64,000 nt of DNA. Origin: Lotmaria passim (lineage: Eukaryota; Euglenozoa; Kinetoplastea; Trypanosomatida; Trypanosomatidae). How positions within the stretch are numbered: the stretch's first letter is position 1; every line of letters begins with the position of its first letter. This document shows positions 1-10,539 of the stretch, piece after piece. The position numbers were made by a program, and so were the translations under genes. The stretch lies in contig CP140197.1 of the NCBI GenBank assembly GCA_037349495.1, positions 1,550,001-1,614,000 of the forward strand, given 5' to 3'. Below the pieces are notes generated by a model. The model was not told the DNA's origin. It saw only the letters and a program-made list of their open reading frames with translations, and did not search any database.

Positions 1-3000
1 GCAGGGTGCTCATGGGTCGGTGGCAACCCACGCGACTCGGGCCGCTGCAGCATGTCCTCCATGTCCTCGCTGTCGAAGTCCTCGTCGCTCTCCTCCTCAT
101 CCGCTTCGGAGACGTTCTCTGTCGTGTGCGTCACTTCCTGCGGGGAGCGGCTGCCGTTCGTGACGCTCTCCCGCGGTCCGGCGGAGGACGAAGGCCCGCC
201 ACGGATGGAGCTGCCGGAGACAGTCCCGGCGCCGAGGCCGCTGCCCGCGGAGGTGCTCGGCAGCAGCCCGGACGCGTTCGCGTTGGCGACTGCCGTGCTC
301 ATGTTATTCGCGTTTCCAGCGCCGCCAACGTTGCTGCTGTTACTAACAGTGCCGAAGTGCACGGCGCCAGGCGTGTTGGTCGGCGGCCCCACCGTGGCCG
401 CGTTGGAGGGCGAACAAGAGGCGCTTGACGAAGAGCAGGGTGACGCCAGATCACGCCCCAGTATCGACTGCTGCTGTTGTTGCTGCATGGAAGAGTGAAT
501 GTCGCTCAGCTGCACACCCTTCTGCGCCGTTGCTACCGGTGCCACATGAGGCGCCACAGCAAAGAACCCGTAGTCCAGCCCAGAAGGGTCGGCGTGATGC
601 TGCGATGGGACGAGGCCGTAGGTGTTGGGCCGAGTCGAGGGCGGTCGCTGCGAAGGCACACTGGCGCTGTTCGCGTTCATGGCAACGCCGCTGTCGGAGT
701 CAAGCGGCGGCTCCGGTGAGCGCTGCCCACTCGTGCCCGGCGCGCTCTGCAGCGCGGACGCGTACCCGCTGATGTGCCTGTTGTTGGCTGTCGCAGCTGG
801 CGGAGAGGGCTGTGGGGTGTTCACCGCGCCAGCCCGCTGTGAGGACGACGGCGTCGCCATGGCGTAGTTGCGCGGTGGCGGCACACCGAATTGTGTCGTG
901 GCCGCGACCGGCGTCGCCGCCGTCGAAGGCTTTGTGTAAGGGATCGTGCCCATGCTGGAGGTGGCGACGGAGACCTTTGCTGGCGGCGAGTGCTGTGACG
1001 GCTGCAACGACGTGAAAGGTGCTGTTCCACTCGCGCAGCCATTCCCACCATTACCACCAGCCGCGGCGGCGGCGGCGGCAGAGGAGGGGGAAGCGGATGC
1101 GTCGGCTGCCCGCGCCGGACTCGCGTTGCGGCGGTCTGTGCGGGTGACTAGGAGACGCTGTTTCGCCCGCAGCTCGGCTCCACGCGAGGGCGGCGCCATC
1201 AGCTGCGTCATCGTCGCCGGCAGAAAGCTCGCGTTGGAGTAGAGGGAACTCTCGCGCGAAAAGACGTCGGTGCGAGGGGGAGTAACGCCGTACGAGGAGG
1301 ACATCGCAGACCACCCGCCACCCGCCCGCTCCGGCCACCGCGACGCGGAAGTGGATTTGAAAAGGCCACCAGACACACCACTGCCACCGCGGGTGCTGAG
1401 GTGCTGCTGCTGTCGCGACGGCACCACCGCCTCGCCCATCTGCGCGTGGGTGGCCGGCGCCAGAAAGGGGCGCCGCTGCGAGCGCGATGGCGACGTCTCG
1501 TCGTCGTCTTCGGTGTCCTCGCCCTCCTCGCGCTCCAAGGCCTGGTAGAGGTCGCGCTTGAAGGTGAAGTGCGTTGGCGTCTTTGAGTTGTCCCAGCGCC
1601 AGCGCAGCGGGGTGGCCCCGGTGCTCTGCTCCTGTGCGATGTACTTGAAGACGTCCATGCACTTCGCAGAGAGGTCATGGATATGGCATAGCACGTCGTA
1701 CTCGTCTGTATCCTCGGCAGTGTGGACGGACGCGCGGCGACTGGAGACGGGCGCCAACGCCACCTCCTCGCCCGCGCGCAGACGCTGCATGAGGAGTCGG
1801 CGCACCATGCTCAAAATCCCCTCCACACACTCCTCTGAGTCGAAGGTGGAGTTAGGCGGGTAACTCGGGATGATCGGGATGAAGACAAAGTCGGGGTACG
1901 GCTCCGCCGCACGGATAGAGATGAAGGAGTGGTTGCCGCGCAGCACGTACTGCACACCGACGATGTCCTCCAAGTCAAGCCAGCGTGGGCACTTGCCGTC
2001 CAGCTGCAGCAGCAGAATCGAGTCGTGCGTGATACAGAGGTAGCCCTCCATGCCCCGCACCTCACGCTGCTGACGGACATAGACGACGTGGCCGACCTGT
2101 AGGGAATAGAAGACGACGTCGTTCAGTCGGCGGAAGGCGTGACGAAGGTGCAGCGGCACCGTGGCGAGGGCGATGCCATTGCGTGGGTCGTAGGGAGGCA
2201 GCCCAGCGTGGAGAGGCCCGCACAGGCCGTGCCGCACCAGCGCCTGCCGCACGCGCAGACTCACAATTCGGAAGACGTCGTAGTTCGCCGCGCGGAACTG
2301 TAGCTGCACCGTCTTCTCGTCCTTCGCCGCGCCACCCGGTCCACCACCCTTGCCGCGGCGGCGCAGGCTGAAGAAGCTGTACCCGCTCTGCGCGCTCTCC
2401 GTTGGACTGGAGGGAGGGGAGTTGAGCGCGACGTCGTCCTCACCCGTCTCCTCCTCGGCCTCCTCGTCGCTGGCCTCCGTTGCCGCCTCCGACGCGGCGA
2501 TGGAGGTTTCCTCGTCCTCCTCATCGTTCGGTGCGAGGTCGATGTCGCGGAACATGTTTTCATCCTCGTCTTCGAAGTCCTCGTCGAGGGATTCGTTTAC
2601 TGGGTAGCTCGGCATGTGAATAAAGCCGGACGGCGACTCCGGCGCAGGCACCTCGGCGTCCGCTGCGGCGAGCAGCGGTTGCTCCGCCGTGGCGGCCTGT
2701 GCTTCGTCCTCCTCCTCCGCGTCCGGCTCGCTGTCCGGGCGAATTGAGCTAAGCCGCGACGTGCTGCGAAACCACGACGCGCTGCTGGGGTGTGAAAAGC
2801 TGTTTTCAGAAAGGGTGCCGAGGCTGCGGTTTGCGACGCTGGCCCGAACCTGTCGCGGGCGGTGCTCCAGCGAACGCTCGTAGCCGACAACGATCAACGT
2901 GAGCAAAACGCCCTCGTTGAAGTCGTCGCTGGTGGGTGGGACGATGTACTCGTCCGCTGCGTAGCGCAGCTGGGTGACCTTCACCTTGCCGCTCCATTTC

Positions 3001-3212
3001 ACCTTGCGAGTCGAGGTGCCGCCAGACGACGTCGGCGAGGCGAATCCGCTGTGCCCCTCCGCCTCCACACTGCGCGTCATAACCTCCTCAATGTCGGTGC
3101 GGCTCAGCGGCTTGGAATAGTAGAGGTAGCGGTACTTGGCGTCAAAGGCAACTTGCCGCACCTTCCACCGCTGCGTCAGGTTGCTCTGCTTCTCGAGGAA
3201 AAAATAGTGCAT
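1..3212 (-). CDS. Large acidic, Ser-rich protein with PH-like N-terminal region (3' end off window)
   Basis: The frame opens at the ATG at 3210-3212 (MHYFFLEKQSN) and stays open to base 1, giving at least 1070 residues with no stop, so the C-terminus lies outside the window. The N-terminus (QRWKVRQVAFDAKYRYLYYS) has the look of a pleckstrin-homology or kinetoplastid PH-like strand pattern. A second PH/GRAM-like stretch follows around residues 370-460 (MEGYLCITHDSILLLQLDG, then a W-L-D-L-E-D motif). Between them is a long Glu/Asp/Ser-rich linker. After about residue 600 the protein is low complexity (Ser, Ala, Pro, Asn, a poly-Gln run near 900). I infer a cytosolic or membrane-peripheral scaffold. 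No catalytic motif is visible. The start is preceded by a T14 run (A-run in the mRNA) 41 bases upstream. The family is unrecognised; the reading frame itself is certain. Confidence 0.8.
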   Translation of the reverse strand, partial: MHYFFLEKQSNLTQRWKVRQVAFDAKYRYLYYSKPLSRTDIEEVMTRSVEAEGHSGFASPTSSGGTSTRKVKWSGKVKVTQLRYAADEYIVPPTSDDFNEGVLLTLIVVGYERSLEHRPRQVRASVANRSLGTLSENSFSHPSSASWFRSTSRLSSIRPDSEPDAEEEDEAQAATAEQPLLAAADAEVPAPESPSGFIHMPSYPVNESLDEDFEDEDENMFRDIDLAPNDEEDEETSIAASEAATEASDEEAEEETGEDDVALNSPPSSPTESAQSGYSFFSLRRRGKGGGPGGAAKDEKTVQLQFRAANYDVFRIVSLRVRQALVRHGLCGPLHAGLPPYDPRNGIALATVPLHLRHAFRRLNDVVFYSLQVGHVVYVRQQREVRGMEGYLCITHDSILLLQLDGKCPRWLDLEDIVGVQYVLRGNHSFISIRAAEPYPDFVFIPIIPSYPPNSTFDSEECVEGILSMVRRLLMQRLRAGEEVALAPVSSRRASVHTAEDTDEYDVLCHIHDLSAKCMDVFKYIAQEQSTGATPLRWRWDNSKTPTHFTFKRDLYQALEREEGEDTEDDDETSPSRSQRRPFLAPATHAQMGEAVVPSRQQQHLSTRGGSGVSGGLFKSTSASRWPERAGGGWSAMSSSYGVTPPRTDVFSRESSLYSNASFLPATMTQLMAPPSRGAELRAKQRLLVTRTDRRNASPARAADASASPSSAAAAAAAGGNGGNGCASGTAPFTSLQPSQHSPPAKVSVATSSMGTIPYTKPSTAATPVAATTQFGVPPPRNYAMATPSSSQRAGAVNTPQPSPPAATANNRHISGYASALQSAPGTSGQRSPEPPLDSDSGVAMNANSASVPSQRPPSTRPNTYGLVPSQHHADPSGLDYGFFAVAPHVAPVATAQKGVQLSDIHSSMQQQQQQSILGRDLASPCSSSSASCSPSNAATVGPPTNTPGAVHFGTVSNSSNVGGAGNANNMSTAVANANASGLLPSTSAGSGLGAGTVSGSSIRGGPSSSAGPRESVTNGSRSPQEVTHTTENVSEADEEESDEDFDSEDMEDMLQRPESRGLPPTHEHP

Positions 3213-5106
3213 AGAAGCTGCTCAGATATCTTTTCGGTTACCAGGGTATTCCTTTTTTTTTTTTTTAATGTGTGTTAGCCTTTGCTGCCGTCCCCTGGTA
3301 GAGACCAGTGATTCTGAAAATAAGGGAGGAAGAAAAGGAAAAAGCAAAACAGTGTAGTCACTACCTTACCGTCTTTCTTAGCTGAATTCTGAAGGTGTAA
3401 AAGGGAAGAAAAAAAAAAAACACGAAGAGATTCTCTTTATTCAACAACAACAGTAACAACAAAGCACAGGTTATAAAGAAAGTAGCAGATCAGCAATGCC
3501 TTAAAAACAAGCCCGCTTTCCATTCGACAGCACTACTCAGGTTAAGCGTTTTAATAACAATGAGAAACAACATGCAGTAAAAAAAAAAAAAAAGGTGGGA
3601 CAATGCTGTTGGTTGTCCACGTAGCGGCTATGTGTCAACGTCACCGCTTTCAGCAAAGCTCAGGGAGGAAAAAGAAAGAAAGGCACAACACACGAAGAGG
3701 GGTAGCATAGAAAACAGCACACAAAGGGGGGGAAAAAAAAGAGGTTTAGCTTGTAGTGGTAGAGTCGGATTGCCCGAGGAATGGTCCACTGGATATGCTG
3801 AGGCGATTTTACTAGAAAACAAAAAAGAGAGAAAAAGATACCGTCCCTTTTTCCAGCAACTTTGTGTGCGTGTTTGTGAAGCGATTATACTGTAGTTGAG
3901 TATTGGAGAGTCGCACGCGCAGGTTTGAAAGGTGGTGAAAACCTTAACATTAACCAGGACGTTAGCAAAGGGCTTTTGAACAACAACAAAACACACACAC
4001 ACACACACACACGGAAGATAAAATCGGCGCAGGTGAACGAAACCAAAGAATCCGTCTCCACTTTGGGAGTGCTTAGTCACAGTATTAGTATTCGGTGCGC
4101 AAAAGACTCACAGATGTACATGTAGAGGGTGCAAATGAGTGAAGCACAATTTTTGAACTCAGGGAGCAGAGTCAATGACGCCAAAAAAAAAAAAAGCAGT
4201 TCTATGTGACAAGGAGTGTCGATACAGGTGAGGATGCTGGTACTCTTGGGGGAGGGAAATAACACAAAGTGGGAAAAAAAAAAGGAAGAGACAAGGTAAA
4301 AAGTAGAAGCGGAGCATAGCTACGAGCAAAAATGAATGAGAGTCTGTGAGCAAAAAAAAAAAAAAGAGGAGCTTTTCTGACACGCCTTGCTTTTGTCTTG
4401 TTAGTAAAACCCCATGTTTAAGCTACTTTTTTCCTCTTTTTCATGGAACAAATGTGCTCAGACCAGCCGATATCAAATCGCTCTCATTCGTTAAAACGCC
4501 ACGGCACATACAGAACAAGCTCAAGCACCACACACGCTGTTCTATTTTGCGTTGTTGTTTCCATTAAGTTCTGACACATTCCTAGATGTACTACGTAAGT
4601 TACTAAGTGAGAAAAGGGGGAAAAAAGACCTGAGACACGTAAAGGCAAAAAAAAGGGCGAAAAAAGAAGAGAGGGGGAAAAAAGAGGCAGAGAGCTGCTG
4701 CGTTTCGCACAAACCTTCCGAAATGCTATACGGGTGGGAGAAAGAAGCAGGCATGCCTGTTCGCTCACACATACCTCACGCCAACGTCACAGCTACCCTT
4801 TATCATTTACTTGTGAAGCCTTCGATTAAAACGAAGCGAGCCCGTGGAAGCAAATAAGCAGTAGCAGCGGGGCTGCGCAACCTTGTTCTTTCTCTCTTCC
4901 CATCTCATCCCTCGTACTCTTCCCTCCTCTTCCTCTATTGCGTTCACTTAACAGCACGCCTACCTAAAGACACAACGGTGTGAACAAGCAGAGAGGAAGG
5001 AGAAAAGGAAACAAGCTATTACTACCACAGCTAATTACCATAAAATGTCTTCCTTGTTCTTCCTTTTTTTTTTTTTTGGTGTGTGTACAAAACGCGGCTT
5101 CTATGA
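3213..5106. other. Gene-free spacer with homopolymer tracts
   Basis: About 1.9 kb with no credible gene on either strand. It holds several A12-A15 runs on the plus strand (for example 3409-3420 and 3579-3593), a CA microsatellite at 3991-4012 and a T14 run at 5064-5077. It should contain the 3' UTR of the QCR6 gene and the 5' leader of the PH-like gene. Confidence 0.7.
3991..4012. repeat. CA dinucleotide microsatellite
   Basis: About eleven uninterrupted AC units between two coding regions. In the minus-strand transcript this reads as GU repeats. Confidence 0.9.
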
Positions 5107-5316
5107 TTACTTCAGCGTGGGCCACAGCTTAGGGTTGACGCAGACATCGACACAGTGCACAATGTCGAAGTACTGGTTGTAGCAGTGCGGCTCCTTTTCG
5201 GGATCGACGGACTTAATGCGCTCCAAGCAGCCGTTGTACGCTGTTACCTTTTTCACGCAATCGTTTGCCAGGCATTCCTTCTCCAGGTCTAACTTGATGT
5301 CTACCGGATCGGACAT
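5107..5316 (-). CDS. QCR6: Ubiquinol-cytochrome c reductase hinge protein (complex III subunit 6-like)
   Basis: A 69-residue acidic protein that starts at the ATG at 5314-5316. It carries six cysteines (C15, C20, C30, C45, C55, C59) in the spacing of the QCR6/UQCRH hinge family, which forms a disulfide-bonded helical hairpin, and it ends in the family-like NPKLWPTLK. In mitochondria the hinge protein sits on the intermembrane-space side of complex III and helps cytochrome c1 dock cytochrome c. There is no cleavable presequence, which fits import by the intermembrane-space disulfide relay; that route is inferred. Length matches the family core (about 65-90 residues). A T14 run lies 30 bases past the stop. 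The alternative is another twin-Cys intermembrane-space protein, which is less likely given the C-terminal match. Confidence 0.82.
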   Translation of the reverse strand: MSDPVDIKLDLEKECLANDCVKKVTAYNGCLERIKSVDPEKEPHCYNQYFDIVHCVDVCVNPKLWPTLK

Positions 5317-6461
5317 GGTTGCACGTTTTCCGCGTAGATTTGCTGTTATGGATCAAGAGAAGATGAAAAATGAGAGCAGCTTAGCGTGTACGTTTGAGAT
5401 GATCCTGAGCACGTGGCCTTTGTTTATCTCAATTGTAAAAATGAACAGAGGATGCACAGAACACACAGAGAGATTACCAAAAAAAAAAAAAAAGAGAGAG
5501 AAAAAAAAGGGAGAGCGAGGCAGTGGTACAGCAATATCACTTTTTCTCCTCTCCATAAATCAAAGGAATCCATCAAACACTTAATCAAGAATGATATACT
5601 TGCGATGACACAGACGCACATGGCAGAGGACACGGAAGACGCCAACCTGTTCACGTGATGCTCTTCCACCTCCTGACAAACAAAGATGGGGAGGTTGCTG
5701 ACTAGCGTTACTTCTGATATACACAGATAAGCATGCAGCAGCACAACAACAACAACAAAAAAAAAGCCCTTACTTTTCTTTTTTTTTTCTCTTCTTGTCT
5801 ACAGGTAGAAATCAGAAAAGAGATTCAATAGGAAAAGAGAGCGAAAAAAAAAATGTAAGCGTCTTTGCTTTTTCGCAAAACTGCTTTTTGCGCACGTGTG
5901 ACAAACACCTAAGTTAATGACGTCGAGCCGCACTTGCCACAAGACCAAAGGAAGGGAGAAAAAAAAAAGGACTGATTCAACAACAGCAAGAAAAAAAAAA
6001 GTACACCTCTAGTAATAAAAACAAACAAACAAGAAACAAACGATGAGTTGAAAAGAACGCGGGGAAAAAAAAAAACGAATGACTTCTAGCAAAAAAGAAA
6101 CCAAGAAAGGACAGAAAACAACAAATCACTAGAGTTGAACAAGCATCAACAGCAAACAGAAGAACATTGCGGCAACCCTTCACGCTTCGTCAAGACGAGC
6201 GTTGTCACCTTTTTTCTCTCGTTTTTTATATCTCAGAAAAAAAAAAAAAACTGACAACCAGAACAAACGCACCGTTGCTTTTGTTTCTTATTTCATCGCA
6301 ATGTGCTTTGTTATCCGAAGTACAAAACACTAAAGCTCTTTTAGACCTGATAGCCAACGTTAGCGTCAAAGATAAAGTGGCGTAGCTGGAAGGAAAAAAA
6401 AAAAACAATGCTGCAGACACCACATTGAGTGACTAGTACATAACGCGTCTTTTTCCTTCCC
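5317..6461. other. Spacer rich in A-runs, no gene seen
   Basis: About 1.1 kb dominated by A9-A14 runs on the plus strand (about 5480-5493, 5988-6000, 6064-6074, 6237-6250). Short frames here are mostly translated homopolymer. It should contain the TerD-like gene's 3' UTR and the QCR6 5' leader. Confidence 0.7.
5428..5494 (-). promoter_or_regulatory. Candidate polypyrimidine tract and spliced-leader acceptor for QCR6
   Basis: Read on the minus strand, a U14 run (5480-5493) is followed by a CU-rich stretch with no AG until bases 5428-5429. Using this first AG would leave a 5' UTR of about 112 bases. The layout matches trypanosomatid trans-splice sites; which AG is used is inferred. Confidence 0.4.
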
Positions 6462-9266
6462 CTACATAATTGTGCACGGCTGGTAGGTGCTGTTGTAGTG
6501 CCGCTCATCGTGGCGCCGCTGCGACGCCTGCGCCCGCTCGCGCTTCTCGTTCTCGCGATCCGCCTGCCGCTGCAACCGCTTCATCGCTGCATGCACCGGT
6601 ACCCGCGAAACACGCAGTCGGATCTCACCACTGTAAACGGCTGTGCCGACGTCCGCGCCGCCGTCCAGGCGTACATTGCACTCGACGGTGTTGAAGCGGT
6701 CCGCCAGGCTGCCGCTGCGCTGGTCCTCACCCTCCCACAAGGCGTCCATCGACATCAGGTCCAAGTCCGCGACCCCGATCGAGGCGCTCTCGAAGAGCAT
6801 TACACGGAGGCGGTCGTACTTGTGAACGACGAAATAGCCGCAGCTGGCCGGGCCGCCGGTGCTGCCCGCGTCGCTCCACACCAGTTTCGTGCGGTCCACC
6901 AGCGCAGGCGAGCGGTAAGGCTTGTTGTCGAAGACGGAGACGCTGCCGTGCACCGGGACGACGCAGTTCGTCTGCCCAAACACCCACGCCTCGCCGTGGC
7001 AGTGAAAGCGGTTGGGCATCTGTGGGTGTACCTCCACCACCTCTAGAAACTGCACGGCAATCGCGTAGAGGTCGGTGCGGTGGTCGTAGTGCTGCATTTC
7101 ACGCCACATCCGGCCATAGCGGTCACGCAACGCCTCCGCGGCCGCTGCCTCGTCCGCCGCCCGGTCCTGCGCCGCCTCGATCGTGGCCTCCGCGTGTGCG
7201 CTGCGGCGGATGGTGCGGCCCGTCGTCGGGGCCCACCCGACCATGTTGTTGCCGCGGTTCAAAATAAAGCGCGTCTCGGCGGCGCTGCTGCCGACTGCAG
7301 TGTTGACGGTGCCGTCAACGTTGTTGTTGTCTGCCACCGCCTCCGCCTCCTCGTGTTGGCCGTCGCGGTTGACGCTTTCGGCGGCAGCGCGGCGGCGGGC
7401 GGCGGTGATGGTGTCGCGCTCCACCGTCATCGCGTAGGCCATCATGCACTGCAGGTACGGAATCACCCGCGAGAAGCCCTCACGCGGGTCGACTGGCACG
7501 TACTGATGGATTGGCACCAGCTGGAAACAGGGCACCTCGTCATCGCGGCCTGCCTCGAACTCGGAGACACCGGCGCGGGACGTGACGGAGGTGCCACGAC
7601 TCTGAGCACGCCCGTCCAGCGAGGGACCACCACCGCCGGCGGTGGTGCTGTTGTTGTTGTTGTTGTCGATGCGACCGTGCTTGTGGAAGTGCTGGTCGAT
7701 GCGACGGCGGTTCGGGAAGAGAGCGTCGAAAGACTGCATGCCAGTTTTGATGAGCGCGCCGAGCACCACCGTCCGCACTGGCTGCGACTTCTTCGACGCG
7801 TCCTTGTACGTGGTGGGAAGCTGCTGGCGTGTCTGTGGGTCGTGGGCCTCGCGGTAGACGGGCCAGCGGTCGAGCTCCATCGAGTACGGATTCATCACAG
7901 TCCGGTTCTGCAGGCGGAGATAGAGGTCTGGCACATCAAAGATGGAGGCGCAGGTGCGCCGCGACGAGCCAAACGACTCCATCCAGTTCGCACCAATGAC
8001 GATGCTGCCGACGTTGGCCGGCACTCGGTAGGTGAGCAGGTCAATGAACTCCTCGTCTCCGGCAGCCGCGGAGCCGCTGAGGGTGTCGCCGGAGTGCTGG
8101 GCCATGTCACGCACCATAGACCGCAGCTTCCCGCTCTTCGGGTAGAGGTGGTCGACGTAGTTGTTGTTCTCGTCTAGCAGAACAAGGAAGGCGTCGACGT
8201 CGTGCTCGCCACTCCAGCCGACGCCGAACCGGACATCCGACAGCGTCCACGAGGCCATCTCTGACTTGATCTTGGAGAGCGAGTAGTCGGGCAGGTTCTG
8301 CAGCACGTCCATACGGTGGCTCGCCGGCACGCCGAGAACGTCCATCACGAGCGGCAGGATGTCGACGAAGGTGTAGCCGAAGGTGCGAACGTTTAGCTCG
8401 CGCAGGTCCCACTCTCCACCGGCCCCGGCGGGGGCAAGACCGCCGTCGGCGCCGCTGCGGAGGTGATGGGAGTTGTCGTCGCTGTCCGGCACGCGCACCA
8501 GCATCGCCGCCAAGTTTGCTGTGCCGTTCTCCGTAGCCGACCGTAGGTCCATCACGCCAACACGTTCGTTTGTCGACTCGTTGTAGAGCACCAGCTTCAC
8601 ACGAGATAGCAGCGTGAAGTCCTGGCCGGTGTAGCTCGACACGGTCAGGAAGATAGCGTCCGCCTCGGATGGGATCTTTGCCATGACAAAGGTCAACACC
8701 TCGTCTGACAGCTCGCGGTGCTGCTGGCGGCGGCGACGGTGGCCGCCACGGCCCTCCTCCCCCTCCTCCTCGTCGTCCACCGCGCCGTCGTAGCCCGCCA
8801 CCTCGTCCGCGGTCTGCTGCGCATCTGCCAGCTGCTCCTCCTCGTAGAGCCGGTTGAAAATGTTTGACGCGGCGTTGGTGTAGTCGCGCGTGGCGAGGCC
8901 GCCGCCGAGGTGGTGACCACCGGCGCGTCGCCGGAGCTGCCGCTGACGGCGTCGCGCCGCTAAGGCCAGCCCCGGCAACTGATTCTCCTCCTCTCCTCCT
9001 ACGGTGCTGTCGCCGCTGAGGAACATGTAGGGCAGCAGGTGGGGGTCGACGAGGTAGTGTGCCCGCAGCGCCGCCTCATCCGTGCCCTCGGGGAAGAGGT
9101 GGTTGAAGAAGACAACATCGAGAAAGCGGCCCTCCTTGGTGAAGCAGACGGCACTGAGGTCAAGATCAACCGGCTCGGCGCCGACAAAGTCCCACGAGAG
9201 ACCGACCGACAGCACGACGCTGCTAGGAATGCGGAACACCTTCTGGCGGACGTCCGAAAAGGCCAT
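6462..9266 (-). CDS. Tandem TerD-domain protein with C-terminal C2-like domain
   Basis: A 934-residue protein. I chose the ATG at 9264-9266 (MAFSDVRQKV) over an in-frame upstream extension that is only translated A-run leader. Residues about 18-60 (VGLSWDF, DLDLSAV, FFNHLFP) match the first strands of a TerD domain. A low-complexity acidic/His insert follows, then the rest of the domain (AKIPSEADAIFLTVSSYTG, DLRSATENGTANLAAML, GYTFVD) to about residue 320. A second TerD-like unit begins near 335 (VRFGVGWSGEHDVDAFLVLL) and continues with VGSIVIGANW. Residues about 745-925 look like a C2 domain. TerD domains in bacteria bind Ca2+ and belong to tellurite and stress-response systems. I infer a Ca2+-responsive, membrane-associated role. 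The middle third is low complexity (Ala, poly-Asn, Gly). Domain calls are by eye. Confidence 0.75.
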   Translation of the reverse strand: MAFSDVRQKVFRIPSSVVLSVGLSWDFVGAEPVDLDLSAVCFTKEGRFLDVVFFNHLFPEGTDEAALRAHYLVDPHLLPYMFLSGDSTVGGEEENQLPGLALAARRRQRQLRRRAGGHHLGGGLATRDYTNAASNIFNRLYEEEQLADAQQTADEVAGYDGAVDDEEEGEEGRGGHRRRRQQHRELSDEVLTFVMAKIPSEADAIFLTVSSYTGQDFTLLSRVKLVLYNESTNERVGVMDLRSATENGTANLAAMLVRVPDSDDNSHHLRSGADGGLAPAGAGGEWDLRELNVRTFGYTFVDILPLVMDVLGVPASHRMDVLQNLPDYSLSKIKSEMASWTLSDVRFGVGWSGEHDVDAFLVLLDENNNYVDHLYPKSGKLRSMVRDMAQHSGDTLSGSAAAGDEEFIDLLTYRVPANVGSIVIGANWMESFGSSRRTCASIFDVPDLYLRLQNRTVMNPYSMELDRWPVYREAHDPQTRQQLPTTYKDASKKSQPVRTVVLGALIKTGMQSFDALFPNRRRIDQHFHKHGRIDNNNNNSTTAGGGGPSLDGRAQSRGTSVTSRAGVSEFEAGRDDEVPCFQLVPIHQYVPVDPREGFSRVIPYLQCMMAYAMTVERDTITAARRRAAAESVNRDGQHEEAEAVADNNNVDGTVNTAVGSSAAETRFILNRGNNMVGWAPTTGRTIRRSAHAEATIEAAQDRAADEAAAAEALRDRYGRMWREMQHYDHRTDLYAIAVQFLEVVEVHPQMPNRFHCHGEAWVFGQTNCVVPVHGSVSVFDNKPYRSPALVDRTKLVWSDAGSTGGPASCGYFVVHKYDRLRVMLFESASIGVADLDLMSMDALWEGEDQRSGSLADRFNTVECNVRLDGGADVGTAVYSGEIRLRVSRVPVHAAMKRLQRQADRENEKRERAQASQRRHDERHYNSTYQPCTIM

Positions 9267-9415
9267 GACTGTTTTGGTTGCGAACAGGAACGGACAAAAC
9301 CCGCAGTACTCTTTTTTTTTTTTTTTAAGAAAAGAGGTGGTGAAGAACAGCAAAATACCTGCTGACGTTTAGCGTTAGCAACCCTTTGGTGCACTTCAGC
9401 GTATGCGTTCACGCC

Positions 9416-9438
9416 CTGTAAATCATCAAAAAAAAAAA
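9416..9438 (-). promoter_or_regulatory. Candidate spliced-leader acceptor for the TerD-like gene
   Basis: On the minus strand a U10 run (9429-9438) is followed by GAUGAUUUAC and then AG at 9416-9417, the first AG after the tract. This would give a 5' UTR of about 150 bases. It is a match to the usual trypanosomatid arrangement only. Confidence 0.4.
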
Positions 9439-10293
9439 CCACCAAGAGTGGAATACGTATCGGCCAAAAGTGGAAGAGAACCCAAGGAACAGAAAAAGGG
9501 GGAGGGAGGAGAAAGAGGGCAATGGTGCCGTTATAAGGAAAAACAACTTTAAGTGTATAGAAAGGCCCTTTTCCCTCTTTAAAACGAGAACAAAACAGGC
9601 GATTCGAGTAGCATTACTTTTCATTACAAATAAAAAGATGGTTTCCGTTTACTCACGCTTCAACTTCTTAATCAAGCACACCGTAATGCCTACGGCACGT
9701 CGCACAAAGCGGGGGTTCCCTTTCCCTTTTTCGGCCACATACAGAAGAACAAGAGCAGAAAGCACCTTTTTAGTAGTTCATCATTTGTCTCTCGATGAGT
9801 GTTTTTCTTTTTTCCTTCATTTTCAAATACGATCTGCTGTTTTTTTTTTTTTCATCCTCTTTTTTTCTGCACTCATGTTAGGTAAGTCCTTTATAATTAT
9901 GCATCTTGAATCCCACGCTTTCCTTTACAGATGGAGCACTTCCTAATGTAAGGAAGTGCTGCGCAGGCATAAAAGTAGAAAAAAAAAAGGAAAGAGCCGG
10001 ACGGCTTTCGTTCTGTGACAACGTTAACGAAGAGCCCAGAACGTTGTCACATGAAGAAACGCAAAGGCAAGCGCAAATCCCAGCCGTTACTCCTTCTTGA
10101 GCTGCAGCGCGTCTCCATTTACGGGAGCAAAAACAGCTACGCTGCAAATGGAACTTCATGTGCTGATGCAGCGTCCTTGACTGGCAGTTGTGCTCGTCTC
10201 CTCCTCCTCCTTTTCCACCGGGTCATTGAAGGAGAGAATAACATGAAGTGTCACGTCTACTAACAGTAAATGGGTAGAAAAACGGGCATAATT

Positions 10294-10308
10294 ATATATA
10301 TATATATA
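10294..10308. repeat. TA microsatellite
   Basis: Short run of TA units in the calreticulin 3' flank. Confidence 0.85.
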
Positions 10309-10539
10309 CGACTAATTTGAAACGTGAGCTTCTTCTGCTGATTTCTGCCTTTAAAATGCCTTTTAAGACCCTTTCTTCGTGGTGGGCGTTTCAAATAAAA
10401 AAAAGTAGGTGAAACAAACAAACAAACAAAAAAAAGCTAATTTCATGCGGGAACGATGCAGAGATTGGCGAGAACAGCTTTTTTTTTCCTTCTTTCTTTC
10501 TTTTACGCTCCGTTGCTGCCTCTGTGTGACTTACGCACG

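Larger units (their letters stand above)
9267..10539. other. Spacer between calreticulin and the TerD-like gene
   Basis: About 1.3 kb without a supported gene. It contains a T15 run at 9312-9326 just 5' of the TerD-like start, T-rich stretches near 9780-9870, and a short TA microsatellite at 10294-10308. Confidence 0.7.

Noticed and set aside
7080-8177. Plus-strand open frame of 365 codons inside the TerD-like gene
   Set aside because: It is an antisense shadow of a GC-rich coding region; its composition (Val, Arg, His, Asp) is the complement of the real frame.
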